NCBI GenBank assembly: GCA_002256245.1
Contig: NKIU01000006.1
Coordinates: forward strand, 62,001 to 126,000
Source of the DNA: Pseudorhodobacter sp. PARRP1
GTDB lineage: Bacteria; Pseudomonadota; Alphaproteobacteria; Rhodobacterales; Rhodobacteraceae
DNA length: 64,000 nt
Reading direction: 5' to 3'
Shown here piece after piece: positions 1 through 8,586 of this stretch. The number at the start of each line of letters is the position of its first letter. Within the stretch, counting starts at the first letter, position 1. The translations under genes and the position numbers were made by a program. The notes below the pieces were generated by a model. The model saw only the letters and a list, made by a program, of their open reading frames with translations. It was not told where the DNA came from and ran no database searches.

Positions 1-210
1 CCAGCGCGCACGCGCCTCGTCAACCATCGCCGTGATCGCCTTTTCCGTCATGCCCGGATAATGCTCGATCTCCATCGCAGACAGCGCACCACCATTGTCG
101 CGCACCAGCCCGGTAAAGGTGACAACCGCACCAGCGCCGCCCGCGCCTTCGGCAAATGCGTTAGACAGCGCCCCCAGATCGAACGGTTCGGCCTGCACGA
201 TCACCCGCAT
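1..210 (-). CDS. moaE: molybdopterin synthase catalytic subunit MoaE (partial)
   Basis: The first 70 codons of MoaE on the minus strand; the rest lies beyond the window start. MoaE is the large subunit of molybdopterin synthase, which adds two sulfurs to cyclic pyranopterin monophosphate using the thiocarboxylated MoaD C-terminus. The protein starts MRVIVQAEPFDL and contains the family stretches GAVVTFTGLVRD and IEHYPGMTEKAI. The start codon lies one base beyond the moaD stop, so the two subunits are translationally coupled in a pgsA-moaD-moaE operon. Confidence 0.92.
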   Translation of the reverse strand, partial: MRVIVQAEPFDLGALSNAFAEGAGGAGAVVTFTGLVRDNGGALSAMEIEHYPGMTEKAITAMVDEARARW

Positions 211-211
211 C

Positions 212-460
212 TCAGCCACCCGTCATCGGCGGGAAAAACGCGATCTCGCGCACCCCGGCCAGCGGGGCATCAAAGCCCGCCAATTCCTGATCCACCGCCA
301 CACGCAACGAGGTCATATCGGCAAAAGCCCAGGCATAGCGCTCGTCGCGCGCCCGCAAATCCTCGATCAGGCCCATCACGGTCGCGGCTTCGGTCTCAAT
401 CCGCTCGCGCGGCGCGCCAATCCGCTCGCGCACCCAAGCGAAATACAAAACCTCGATCAT
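212..460 (-). CDS. moaD: molybdopterin synthase sulfur-carrier subunit MoaD
   Basis: Small ubiquitin-fold protein of 82 residues (MIEVLYFAWVRERIG...) ending in the MoaD signature FPPMTGG. The terminal Gly-Gly is adenylated by MoeB and thiocarboxylated to donate sulfur in molybdopterin synthesis. I chose the ATG at 460 because it overlaps the pgsA stop in an ATGA arrangement and matches the usual family length; upstream in-frame starts would sit inside pgsA. It is followed directly by moaE. Confidence 0.95.
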   Translation of the reverse strand: MIEVLYFAWVRERIGAPRERIETEAATVMGLIEDLRARDERYAWAFADMTSLRVAVDQELAGFDAPLAGVREIAFFPPMTGG

Positions 461-1122
461 GTGTCGTCCCGCAGAAACGGCAGCGCCTTGCGGAAATATT
501 CCAGCCCCGTCATCGCCGTCAGAAACGCCGCGATCCACATCAGCACCAACCCGGCATCCCCGGCCACGCTGGCACAATCGCGCTTGCCGCAGGCGCGTAT
601 CGGGTCGGCCAATCCTTGCATCACCGCGTCAGTGTATTGCTCGGGCGTCATGCCATGCATCGCCACCCCGTTGAGGTATTCCAACCCCGTGCCAAGGAAA
701 AGCACCGCAATCGCCACCATTTGCGCCGTGGTCTTCCACTTTGCCAACTTGGTGACCTTCAGCAGCCCCGCCTTCGCCCCCAGAAACTCGCGCAGGCCCG
801 AGACGAAAACCTCGCGGAACAAGATCACCGTTGCGGGCAGGATCAACCACGGATTCATCCCCGAATAGCCCGTCAACACCAGGATCGCGATCACCACCAT
901 CGCCTTGTCGGCAATCGGGTCCAGCATGGTGCCAAACTTGCTTTCCTGCTTCCACAGCCGCGCAAGATAGCCGTCAAACCAATCGGTAATCGCCGCGCCC
1001 ACAAACAGCGTCAACGCAAACCAATCCGCATAAGGCCGCTGGAAATACAGAAACATCAGCGGCACGCCGGGCGCAGCCAGCAGACGCAGAACGGTAAGCG
1101 TGTTTGGGATAGACCATCTCAT
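457..1122 (-). CDS. pgsA: CDP-diacylglycerol--glycerol-3-phosphate 3-phosphatidyltransferase PgsA
   Basis: Membrane enzyme making phosphatidylglycerophosphate, the committed step to phosphatidylglycerol and cardiolipin. The 221-residue protein starting MRWSIPNTLTVLRLL has several hydrophobic segments and the CDP-alcohol phosphotransferase motif from about residue 50 (DGYLAR, then FGTMLDPIADK) with its conserved Asp and Gly residues. An upstream in-frame extension exists but lacks family similarity, so the ATG at 1122 is preferred. Its stop overlaps the moaD start by four bases. The region near residues 150-195 contains an extra soluble stretch with two Cys (CGKRDCA). Confidence 0.93.
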   Translation of the reverse strand: MRWSIPNTLTVLRLLAAPGVPLMFLYFQRPYADWFALTLFVGAAITDWFDGYLARLWKQESKFGTMLDPIADKAMVVIAILVLTGYSGMNPWLILPATVILFREVFVSGLREFLGAKAGLLKVTKLAKWKTTAQMVAIAVLFLGTGLEYLNGVAMHGMTPEQYTDAVMQGLADPIRACGKRDCASVAGDAGLVLMWIAAFLTAMTGLEYFRKALPFLRDDT

Positions 1123-1237
1123 GCGCCAAGTCGTAGCCCAAGACGGGCGTCGGGGGGAAGCGGCATTTCCGACCAGACTGGCGCGCAAAAGCGCCTATCC
1201 GCCGATATTTTGGGCGGATATGTCAGGCGATCACCCA

Positions 1238-2287
1238 TCAGCCCGGCACCGGCGCCCAGATCACGTCATCAATGCGCCCTGCCCCGGTCGCCAGCATCAC
1301 CAGACGATCAAACCCGAGCGCGATGCCACTGGCCGCAGGCATGATCGCCAAAGCTGCCAGAAAATCCTCGTCCAGCGGATAGCGCTCGCCGTAAACCCGC
1401 GCTTTTTCGTCCATCTCCAGCCCAAAGCGGCGGCGCTGCTCGTCTGGGTTGGTCAACTCGCCAAAACCGTTGGCGAGTTCGACCCCGCAGGCATACATCT
1501 CAAACCGTTCCGCCACGCGGGCGTCGCCGGGATGTTTGCGCGCCAAAGCCGCCTCCGCACTGGGGTATTCATCCAGAATGGTGATCCGCCCCATGCCCAG
1601 ATGCGGCTCCACCAACTCGCCCAACACCCGGCTCAGCATATCCGACCAAGTATCGTCCGCCGCCACCCGCAGCCCCACGCGCCGCAACTGCTCCGCCAGA
1701 ACCGCCGCCACGGGTTCGCCATCCGCCCCAATCGAGGCCAGCAAATCCACCTCGGCATAGCGCGAAAACGCCTCGGCCACCGACAACTGCTCGGGCTCGG
1801 CAAACGGGTCGCACACCCGGTCGCGGTGGCGCAGCACGCCACCGCCAATCTCTGCCGCCAGCCGACAGAACGCCACCGCATCCGCCATCAGCACGGTGTA
1901 ATCCTCGCCCACCCGATACCACTCCAGCATGGTGAACTCGGGGCTGTGCAACGCCCCCCGCTCGCGGTTGCGATAGACATGCGCAAAGGCCGCGATCCGC
2001 GTCTCGCCCGCCGCCAACAGCTTTTTCATCGCAAATTCGGGGCTGGTGTGCAGATACATCGCCCGCCCCACCCCGTCATTGCCGATGGCCGTCGTCATGA
2101 ACCCATGCAGATGCGCCTCATTGCCGGGGCTGAACGCCAGCGCCGCCGGGTCCACCTCGACAAACTCCCGCTCGGCCAGCCACAGCCGCAGCGATCCTTG
2201 TATCCTATTGCGCGCCAGCAAAATCCCCCGCCGGTCGGCATGGCGCGCAGGGTGCCACCACGGCTGATCCATATTTTCGGCTTTCAT
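1238..2287 (-). CDS. epmA: elongation factor P--(R)-beta-lysine ligase EpmA
   Basis: A class II lysyl-tRNA-synthetase paralogue without the anticodon-binding domain, about 349 residues. Motif 2 is visible as YRNRERGALHSPEFTMLEWY and motif 3 as GIALGFDRLVMLATGAG. The family attaches lysine or beta-lysine to a loop lysine of elongation factor P. The start at 2287 is backed by AAGGA nine bases upstream; a second Met (MDQPWW) at 2272 is possible. It lies head-to-head with its substrate gene efp, about 90 bp apart, which supports the call. No epmB (lysine 2,3-aminomutase) gene is adjacent. Confidence 0.93.
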   Translation of the reverse strand: MKAENMDQPWWHPARHADRRGILLARNRIQGSLRLWLAEREFVEVDPAALAFSPGNEAHLHGFMTTAIGNDGVGRAMYLHTSPEFAMKKLLAAGETRIAAFAHVYRNRERGALHSPEFTMLEWYRVGEDYTVLMADAVAFCRLAAEIGGGVLRHRDRVCDPFAEPEQLSVAEAFSRYAEVDLLASIGADGEPVAAVLAEQLRRVGLRVAADDTWSDMLSRVLGELVEPHLGMGRITILDEYPSAEAALARKHPGDARVAERFEMYACGVELANGFGELTNPDEQRRRFGLEMDEKARVYGERYPLDEDFLAALAIMPAASGIALGFDRLVMLATGAGRIDDVIWAPVPG

Positions 2288-2375
2288 CTGGAGATTTCCT
2301 TGGCAATAGGCTAAAGGCAGCGCGATATGCCGCGCCCCCTTACACTTGGGGCCACCCAAGAACAAGGAATCTGAC

Positions 2376-2942
2376 GTGAAAGTCATCGCCTCTTCCCTGC
2401 GCAAAGGCAACGTCGTCGAGATGGACGGCAAGCTTTATGCGGTGCTCAAAGCTGAAAACTTCCACCCCGGCAAAGGCACGCCGACCACCTCTGTCGATAT
2501 GCGCCGCATTTCCGATGGCGTGAAGGTGGCCGAACGCTGGCGCACCACCGAGATGGTGGAAAAGGCCAACGTCGATGACCGCGAATATGATTTCCTTTAT
2601 GAAGACTCCGAAGGCTTCCATTTCATGGAGCCGACCACCTACGAGCAATTCGCCGTGCACCCCGATGTGGTGGGCGACGACAAAGCCTTCCTGACCGACG
2701 GCCTCAAGGTTTACCTCAAAACCTACGACGGCGTCGCCATCGCGCTGGAACTGCCACAGCGCGTCAACGTCGAAATCGCCGAGACCGAGCCTGTGGTCAA
2801 AGGCCAAACCGCCTCGTCCTCCTACAAACCCGCAATCTGCAGCAATGGCGTGCGGGTGATGGTGCCGCCGCACATCGGCCCCGGTGCGAAAATCGTGATC
2901 AACACCGAGGATTACTCCTACTACGGTCGCGTTCAGGACTGA
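2376..2942 (+). CDS. efp: translation elongation factor P
   Basis: EF-P relieves ribosome stalling at polyproline. The 188-residue protein ([16 protein letters not shown]...) has the usual EF-P length and the three-domain, KOW-like plus OB-fold layout. The N-terminal loop reads HPGKGTP, so Lys33 is the expected EpmA modification site. The start is GTG with AAGGA seven bases upstream; an upstream in-frame ATG inside the promoter region is ignored because EF-P proteins begin at this point. It is divergent from epmA and followed by a strong hairpin terminator. Confidence 0.96.
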   Translation: MKVIASSLRKGNVVEMDGKLYAVLKAENFHPGKGTPTTSVDMRRISDGVKVAERWRTTEMVEKANVDDREYDFLYEDSEGFHFMEPTTYEQFAVHPDVVGDDKAFLTDGLKVYLKTYDGVAIALELPQRVNVEIAETEPVVKGQTASSSYKPAICSNGVRVMVPPHIGPGAKIVINTEDYSYYGRVQD

Positions 2943-2961
2943 TCCGACACCCAGCCAGAAC

Positions 2962-2993
2962 AGCCCGCCCGCTTCCCGCGCGGCGGGCTTTTT
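2962..2993 (+). terminator. intrinsic terminator of efp
   Basis: Stem AGCCCGCC paired with GGCGGGCT around a short loop, followed by a T run, 20 bases after the efp stop codon. Confidence 0.85.
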
Positions 2994-3074
2994 GATGCCC
3001 AACACCCAAGCCATCTTGGCAAAATCCGCGCCAGAAAACCGCGCGTGTTAACGGAAAATTGACGAATACTACCA

Positions 3075-3135
3075 CATCTTGTGGATAGATCGCCAAAATG
3101 CGCGTTTTTATACAAGTCTGACCCCGCGGGGACAG
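3075..3135 (+). repeat. 61-bp two-block element, copy A
   Basis: Begins CATCTTGTGGA and ends ACAAGTCTG followed by CCCCGCGGGGACAG. The same two blocks occur, inverted, at 40387-40447 with exactly the same total length of 61 bp, while the middle differs. The first block sits inside an inverted repeat, CCACA-tct-TGTGG (3072-3084). The second block is an 18-bp palindrome with one mismatch. Function unknown. Confidence 0.65.
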
Positions 3136-3243
3136 AATTTACACGCCCCAAACTTCGCCTCGCCACCACCGCAGATGGCCGTCATTCGCTTTCACATTGG
3201 CGTAAATATCCAAGCGTCCGGTGGCTCGCCCCGGGCTTGCGCG

Positions 3244-4200
3244 TCAGGTCTTGCGCAGGTCATCCTCGATATAGGCCTGCACGATCTGATCAAAGCTGTC
3301 CTCGGCCCGAAACCCCAAGGCCCGCGCCCGGCGCGCCTCAAACCGGCGCGGCCAGGTCTGCACAATCGCCCAAACCGCAGGGTCCGGCACATCGCGGATC
3401 AGCCCTGCCACTTCCGCCCCCGCCGCCCGTGTCAGCGCCTCAATCTGCTCGGCCACCGTCACCGCGACCCCCGGCAGCGTCAGATTGCGCCGTGGCCCCA
3501 CCGCGCTTAAATCCAATTCCGCCGCGTGCAGGAAAAACCCCACCGCCGCGCGCGGGCTGGCCATGGTGTGCAGCCAATCCCGCGCCACCGGCAAATCGGC
3601 GGGCAACCCGTTCAGCGGCTCGCGGATGATGGCGGAAAAGAAACTCGACGCCGCCCGATTGGCCTTACCGGGGCGCACGCAGATCGTCGGCAGCCGCAGC
3701 CCGATGCCATCCATAAACCCGCGCCGGGAATAATCCGCCAGCAGCGCCTCGCCGATCAGCTTTTGCGCGCCGTAAGACGAATGCGGTGTGGGCGCGAAAT
3801 CATCGGGAATCTCCTCTGGGAACGGCCCGCCAAAAACGGCTGTGGTCGAGGCATAGACCATCCGCGGCACATACCCCGCCGCCCTGATCGCCTCGAACAG
3901 CGCGCGCGTGCCATCCACATTCACCCGGTAGCCCAGATCGAAATTCGCCTCCGCCTCACCCGAGACAACGCCCGCCAGATGAAAAATCACCTCGGGCTTC
4001 CGGTCGATCAAGGCGGCTGCAACGCCCGGCTCTGCCAAATCCCCCACCACCGCCAAATGCGGCGCAGCGATCTCGGCCGCAACAATATCATGCAGGATGA
4101 TCTGGCTGATCGGCACGCCCCCCAACGCCCCCCGCTCCAGCAAAGCCGCCGTCAGCTTGCGCCCGATCATCCCCGCAGCACCCGTGATCAAAACCCGCAT
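3244..4200 (-). CDS. NAD-dependent epimerase/dehydrogenase, D-erythronate dehydrogenase (DenD)-like
   Basis: Extended-SDR protein of 318 residues. It has the N-terminal nucleotide motif TGAAGMIG near residues 7-14 and the catalytic pattern YGAQK after SS (around residue 140). Overall it resembles DenD enzymes, which oxidise D-erythronate at C2, more than sugar-nucleotide epimerases. No denC or denA partners are next to it, so the substrate is uncertain. It is convergent with efp, and its start at 4200 is about 130 bp from the divergent caspase gene. Confidence 0.8.
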   Translation of the reverse strand: MRVLITGAAGMIGRKLTAALLERGALGGVPISQIILHDIVAAEIAAPHLAVVGDLAEPGVAAALIDRKPEVIFHLAGVVSGEAEANFDLGYRVNVDGTRALFEAIRAAGYVPRMVYASTTAVFGGPFPEEIPDDFAPTPHSSYGAQKLIGEALLADYSRRGFMDGIGLRLPTICVRPGKANRAASSFFSAIIREPLNGLPADLPVARDWLHTMASPRAAVGFFLHAAELDLSAVGPRRNLTLPGVAVTVAEQIEALTRAAGAEVAGLIRDVPDPAVWAIVQTWPRRFEARRARALGFRAEDSFDQIVQAYIEDDLRKT

Positions 4201-4329
4201 CGCATCCTCCTGCTTGCCAACAGCAAACCACGCCTGCGCCGGATGTCAAAGCCCGATCCCGCGCATGACATCTGCCGTCACCGCTGCAAGATCGCTTGCC
4301 CGGTGCCACAACCGGGGTATTCTGCCCCC

Positions 4330-6270
4330 ATGTTGCAGATATTTCGATCCGCCACGATTTTCCTTCTGCTGGCCGCGCAGCCGTTCCCAGCCAAGGCCGA
4401 ATTGCGCGCGGTGCTGGTCGGGGTTGGCGATTACCTGACGCTGGATGCCGATCTGAAAGGTCCCGCCAATGACGTGCGCCTGATGGCCGAGGTTTTGGTG
4501 GCACGCGGGATTGCGGCATCGGAAATCGCCGTGCTGACCTCTGATATCACAGGCCTGCCCGCTGGCGTCACAACCGCCCCGCCGACCAAAGCGGCGATCA
4601 TGGCCGCCCTCACCCAAGTTGCCACCCGCGCGAAATCTGGTGACACGGTGGTGTTCTATTTCTCGGGCCACGGCGCGCAGACGCCCGATCAAAATGGCGA
4701 CGAGAACGGCGGTTCTGACGAGATGTTCCTGCCCGCCGACGCCGCAGGCTGGAAAGGCGACATCGGCGCGGTGGAAAACGCGCTGACCGACGACGAGCTT
4801 TACGCTTGGGCGCAACCCCTGCTTTCGCGGGGGGTTAAGCTGGTCGGATTGATCGACGCCTGCCATTCCGACACCGGCTTTCGCGCCCTGCCCAGCCAAA
4901 GTGCTGTCGCGCGCGGTCTGGCACCGCAGGATCTGAACGTCCCCGATACTCTGGCCCCCACCACCACCGCAGCCGACACCCCGCCCCTGCAAGGCGATTT
5001 CGTGTTCCTCTATTCCTCGCAATCCGATCAACGCTCTTTCGAATATCCCGTGGGCAACACAGGTCTTTGGCAAGGTGCCTTCACCCGCCAACTCGCCGAG
5101 GTTTTGCGCACCAGCCCCACAGCGCCTTGGGCGCAGGTTTTGGCCGCCACCACCGCCACGATGCAACAGGGCACCACCCCGCAAATGCCGGATGGCGAAG
5201 GCTCGATGCTTGCCAGCAATCTGTTCGGCACCCCCGCGCCGCAACGCTTTGAGGTGCGCAATGGCGTGATCGAGGCGGGGCTTTTGCAAGGCCTGAACCC
5301 CGGCGACACGTTCTCACTTTATCCATCTGCCGAAGGCGGCACAGCGATCGCAAATGTCACCCTGAACCAAGTCGATGCCCGCAGCAGCCCGCTGCCGTCA
5401 GGCACCGTCAAGGCGGCTTGGGCCGAACGCGATCAGCCTGCCGCGCCCCCCACATTGCAACTGGCCGCACCGCGCATCGCGGTGGCCGACGACGGATATG
5501 ACTATTCCGCGTGGCGCGCGGCCTTGGCCGCCGCAGCCACCGCCTCTGCCCCCGCCGACCTGACGCCCATCCTGACCGAAGGCACCGTGGCACTGGCAGG
5601 CCCCGACGGCGCGCTTGATCCCCAAGGCCCCCACTCTACTCCACGCATCACGGTGCAGGCAGACGAGACGCCCGAACTTGCCCTGCAACGCAGTCTGGCA
5701 AATGCCGCCCAAAGCCTGCGCCTGCGCCGTCTGTTTGCAAGCGTGGCCGGGCGCAGCCTGACAGCGCAGCCGCCGCTCCAACTGAATTGGCAGCGCAAAC
5801 CCGCACCCGATTGCGGCCAGCCCGGCCCCGCGCAGCCGGTTGATCTGGCCACGGACGTGCAACCCTGCGATCAACTCTGGCTAAGCTTTCAAAACACCTC
5901 GGGCCGTGATCTGGATGTCTCGATCCTGTATTTCAACGCCGATTTCAGCATCACCCCGCTGTGGCCCCAGCGTGGCCTGTCCAACCGGCTGGCCGCTGGC
6001 GAAAACGCCCGCGCGGGGTTTCAGATCAACCCAGACTCCGCCGCCGCCGACGAGGATATCCTTGTGCTGGCCGTCCCTGTCGATCCCGGCGCAGCGCGGG
6101 TTGACCTGACCCTGCTGGCTGATCCTGCCACCCAACGTGGCGCGGGGGATTGGTTTTCCAAGCGGCTTGATGCCGACACCGCAACCCGCAGCTTTTCCAC
6201 CAAACCCCCGAAACTTCTGATGATCCGCCAAGTCGTGCGGGTCCGCCCCACGCTCAAGGGAGAACACTGA
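4330..6270 (+). CDS. secreted caspase-family (peptidase C14) protein, paralogue 1
   Basis: Protein of 646 residues. Residues 1-23 form a signal peptide ending PAKA, so it should act in the periplasm. A caspase p20-like domain follows: ELRAVLVGVGDY, KGPANDV, then catalytic His114 in YFSGHGAQ and Cys178 in IDACHSD. Between them is an acidic, Asp/Gly-rich stretch (DQNGDENGGSDEMFLPAD) typical of prokaryotic caspases. After a long Ala/Pro-rich middle, residues about 520-620 form a beta-rich module (DQLWLSFQNTSGRDLDVSILYF) that recurs in the second caspase at 14760 and resembles the DUF4384-type C-terminus of such proteins. The stop overlaps the start of the downstream protease (TGATG), so they are one operon. 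Substrate unknown; prokaryotic caspase homologues usually cleave after Arg or Lys. Confidence 0.88.
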   Translation: MLQIFRSATIFLLLAAQPFPAKAELRAVLVGVGDYLTLDADLKGPANDVRLMAEVLVARGIAASEIAVLTSDITGLPAGVTTAPPTKAAIMAALTQVATRAKSGDTVVFYFSGHGAQTPDQNGDENGGSDEMFLPADAAGWKGDIGAVENALTDDELYAWAQPLLSRGVKLVGLIDACHSDTGFRALPSQSAVARGLAPQDLNVPDTLAPTTTAADTPPLQGDFVFLYSSQSDQRSFEYPVGNTGLWQGAFTRQLAEVLRTSPTAPWAQVLAATTATMQQGTTPQMPDGEGSMLASNLFGTPAPQRFEVRNGVIEAGLLQGLNPGDTFSLYPSAEGGTAIANVTLNQVDARSSPLPSGTVKAAWAERDQPAAPPTLQLAAPRIAVADDGYDYSAWRAALAAAATASAPADLTPILTEGTVALAGPDGALDPQGPHSTPRITVQADETPELALQRSLANAAQSLRLRRLFASVAGRSLTAQPPLQLNWQRKPAPDCGQPGPAQPVDLATDVQPCDQLWLSFQNTSGRDLDVSILYFNADFSITPLWPQRGLSNRLAAGENARAGFQINPDSAAADEDILVLAVPVDPGAARVDLTLLADPATQRGAGDWFSKRLDADTATRSFSTKPPKLLMIRQVVRVRPTLKGEH

Positions 6271-7301
6271 TGAAACGCGCAGCACTTCTGGTTTGCCTGC
6301 TGATGGCCGTTCCCGCCATGGCCGAGGTGAAGCCCGATTTCACGCAAAGCCAACCCTCTGCCTTCAACTGGGCCAAAACCGGCGCCAAGGCAGCCTATCA
6401 GGCCAAGGCCGCTACAGGTGGCAAGGTTCTGGGTGGCAAGGTCTCGGAAAAAGGGGCGTGGCCTTGGCAGGTCGCGTTGCTGGTGGGCGGCGCGCCGGTC
6501 GGGCCGGATGCGCAGTTCTGTGGCGGCAGTCTGATCATGGACGATTGGGTGCTGACGGCGGCGCATTGCGTTCACATGCAGGACGCGCAGGGCAATTGGG
6601 GCGATCTGGACCCGAAAGAGGTTTCCGTGCTGGTCGGCAGCAACATCATCGCGCCGGGCAAGGGCGAGGTGATCGCGGTGAAACAGGTGTTCCGCCATCC
6701 CGATTATGTCGGCACCGGCTTTGATTTTGACGTCGCCCTGCTGAAACTGGCCCGCGCGCCACGGTTGCCGCATCAGGTGATCAAGGTGCCGGATGCGGCG
6801 TTTGGCGACGAGTTGGATCAGCCGGGGGTGATCACGGTGGTGACGGGTTGGGGGCTGGTCGAGGGCGGCGGCCACCCCGACGCGCTGCATGAGACCGAGA
6901 TTCAGATGCTGGACCGCGGCCTTTGCAATCAATCGCTGATGGCCGCGCGGACCGATGCGGCGGCGGAGGGGTTTGGCTATGCGGCGGAAATCCTGAGCCT
7001 GCGCGACGAGGATGCCTATCAGATTTGGGATGAGTTGGTTGGAAAAGCGCCGCCGCCGATGAGTGAGAATATGCTGTGTTCGGGCACCTTCGAGGGCGGC
7101 AAGACGGCCTGTTCGGGCGATAGTGGCGGGCCGTTGGTGGTGCCGCTGGAGGATGGAACCTATATTCAAGCCGGGATTGTCAGCTGGGGGCTGACCGCGA
7201 AAACGGGGGAAGGCTGCGAGGAGAAGGCGCTGTTTTCAGCCTATACGAAGACCGCAAAATTTGTGCCCTGGCTGGATCAGGTGATCAACGAAAATCCTTA
7301 A
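6270..7301 (+). CDS. secreted trypsin-fold serine protease (S1A), probable zymogen
   Basis: Protein of 343 residues with a signal peptide (residues 1-18, ending PAMA) and a propeptide of about 34 residues, then the S1A domain beginning K52-VLGG. The catalytic triad is His99 (LTAAHCV), Asp154 (FDFDVALLKL) and Ser285 (CSGDSGGPL). The Asp before the serine, needed for zymogen activation, is present, as are typical disulfide Cys pairs. The specificity position equivalent to trypsin Asp189 is Thr (GGKTACSGDSGG), so it probably does not prefer Arg/Lys. It overlaps the caspase gene by one base and is followed by a terminator. Activation by the co-transcribed caspase is my inference. Confidence 0.9.
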   Translation: MKRAALLVCLLMAVPAMAEVKPDFTQSQPSAFNWAKTGAKAAYQAKAATGGKVLGGKVSEKGAWPWQVALLVGGAPVGPDAQFCGGSLIMDDWVLTAAHCVHMQDAQGNWGDLDPKEVSVLVGSNIIAPGKGEVIAVKQVFRHPDYVGTGFDFDVALLKLARAPRLPHQVIKVPDAAFGDELDQPGVITVVTGWGLVEGGGHPDALHETEIQMLDRGLCNQSLMAARTDAAAEGFGYAAEILSLRDEDAYQIWDELVGKAPPPMSENMLCSGTFEGGKTACSGDSGGPLVVPLEDGTYIQAGIVSWGLTAKTGEGCEEKALFSAYTKTAKFVPWLDQVINENP

Positions 7302-7302
7302 A

Positions 7303-7337
7303 AAAGCACGGTCCCGAGTTGGGACTGTGCTTTAAGT
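7303..7337 (+). terminator. intrinsic terminator of the caspase-trypsin operon
   Basis: Near-perfect 13-bp stem AAAGCACGGTCCC / GGGACTGTGCTTT with a five-base loop immediately after the protease stop codon; A- and T-rich flanks on both sides could make it bidirectional. Confidence 0.8.
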
Positions 7338-7414
7338 TTCATATTATCAATGTTTTAGAAATTTCTGTTCTTTGTTTGTTAACCACGCTTACGCCCCCAA
7401 GACGGCAGAAGCCG

Positions 7415-8197
7415 TCAGACCGTGGGCACCGTGCCGCCATCAATTACAAACTCGGTGCCCGTGATCGACGCAGCACGCGGCGAGGCGAGAAACGCGATCA
7501 GGTCGGCCACTTCCTGCGGCTTGGCAGGACGCCCCAGCGGGATGCCGCCCAGACTGTCCATGATGATCTTTTTGCCGCCCGCATAATCGGTGCCCGCCTG
7601 CTGCGCCAAACGCTTGGCCAGTGCCACCGAGGCTTCGGTCTCGATCCAACCGGGCGAGACGCGCATGACGCGCACCCCCTTGGGCGTCACCTCTTTCGAA
7701 ACCGCCTTGCTGTAGGTCGCCAGCGCGGCTTTGGCTGCGGCATAGGCGATGGTCGATTCCGGCAGCGGCAGTTGCGCCTGGATCGAGGTGACGTGGATCA
7801 CCACGCCCGCGCCGCGCGCGACCATGCCCGGCACCAAAGCGCGATCCAATCGCACCGCCGCCATCAGGTTCTGATTGAGTTCACGCGACCACAGATCATC
7901 GGTCAGCACGGCAAAACCGCCGCCGGGGGCCGCCGAGCCGCCCACGACATTCACCAGAATATCGACGCCGCCCATGGTTTCCAGTGCAGCATTTGCAAGG
8001 TTCGCGCAGCCTTCGGCGGTGGTCAGGTCTGCCGCGTGAAAGGCCACGTCGGCGGGCAAATCACTGGGCCGGGTGCGCGCGCTGGTCATCACGCGGGCCC
8101 CACCTGCGCGCAGGGCGGCGACAACCGCCTGCCCCACACCTTTGCTGCCACCCGTGACCAAGGCCCGTTGGCCAGCCAGATCAATCCATCCCGACAT
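7415..8197 (-). CDS. SDR-family NAD(P)-dependent oxidoreductase
   Basis: Classical short-chain dehydrogenase of 260 residues: nucleotide motif [11 protein letters not shown] near residue 15, NVVGG in place of NNAG, and the catalytic Tyr-x3-Lys in [10 protein letters not shown]. The C-terminus [11 protein letters not shown] is family-typical. The substrate cannot be read from the sequence. The start overlaps the stop of the NTF2-like gene upstream (TGATG), so the two form an operon divergent from an HxlR regulator. That context suggests induction by a small reactive or quinone-like compound. Confidence 0.85.
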   Translation of the reverse strand: MSGWIDLAGQRALVTGGSKGVGQAVVAALRAGGARVMTSARTRPSDLPADVAFHAADLTTAEGCANLANAALETMGGVDILVNVVGGSAAPGGGFAVLTDDLWSRELNQNLMAAVRLDRALVPGMVARGAGVVIHVTSIQAQLPLPESTIAYAAAKAALATYSKAVSKEVTPKGVRVMRVSPGWIETEASVALAKRLAQQAGTDYAGGKKIIMDSLGGIPLGRPAKPQEVADLIAFLASPRAASITGTEFVIDGGTVPTV

Positions 8198-8517
8198 CAG
8201 GTGATCTCCAATTCGGTGATCAGGCCCGCATCCATCGCAAAGCTGAAATCCAGCGTCGCCGGGCTGCCTTTGAAACTGCCGGAAACCTTGGCTGTGACGA
8301 TGCTGCGACCCGCCTTTTCGCGCAAAGCCAGCGGCACGACCGCGCTGACCGGGGCGTTTGCGGCGATGTGCCAAGCCTTGATTTCGGCAAGGCCACGGTG
8401 GGTGCGCGCCTCATCCTGCACGACGGCGCTGGGGGCAAAGCAGGTGTCGAACGAGTGCCGCGCCGCATCGTGGGTGGCGGCAAAATAGGTAACAATGGCT
8501 GGGGGGAGCGCGATCAT
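8197..8517 (-). CDS. nuclear transport factor 2-like (SnoaL-type) protein
   Basis: Small alpha+beta protein of 106 residues ([19 protein letters not shown]...). It shows the typical NTF2-like pattern: an N-terminal helix, then [24 protein letters not shown] and a C-terminal beta sheet. Such proteins are often small isomerases, dehydratases or ligand binders. The start at 8517 has AAGGA seven bases upstream. It is cotranscribed with the SDR gene and probably controlled by the adjacent divergent HxlR protein. Confidence 0.82.
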   Translation of the reverse strand: MIALPPAIVTYFAATHDAARHSFDTCFAPSAVVQDEARTHRGLAEIKAWHIAANAPVSAVVPLALREKAGRSIVTAKVSGSFKGSPATLDFSFAMDAGLITELEIT

Positions 8518-8586
8518 TTTGGCATCCTTTGCATCAGGGGTGACGTGGTTGTTGCAATGAGGGCGTTGTCGCATTAACTGTCTGTT

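Larger units (their letters stand above)
2943..3243. other. convergent intergenic region between efp and the DenD-like gene
   Basis: About 300 bp without a convincing gene. It holds the efp terminator (2962-2993), then an AT-richer stretch with a DnaA-box-like or NrdR-box-like sequence near 3072-3086, and an almost perfect palindrome at 3118-3135. These two blocks recur with identical spacing at 40387-40447. Confidence 0.7.

Noticed and set aside
3072-3087. Replication origin suggested by a DnaA-box-like sequence
   Set aside because: Only one imperfect box, no AT-rich unwinding region and no dnaA, hemE-origin-like or parAB context.
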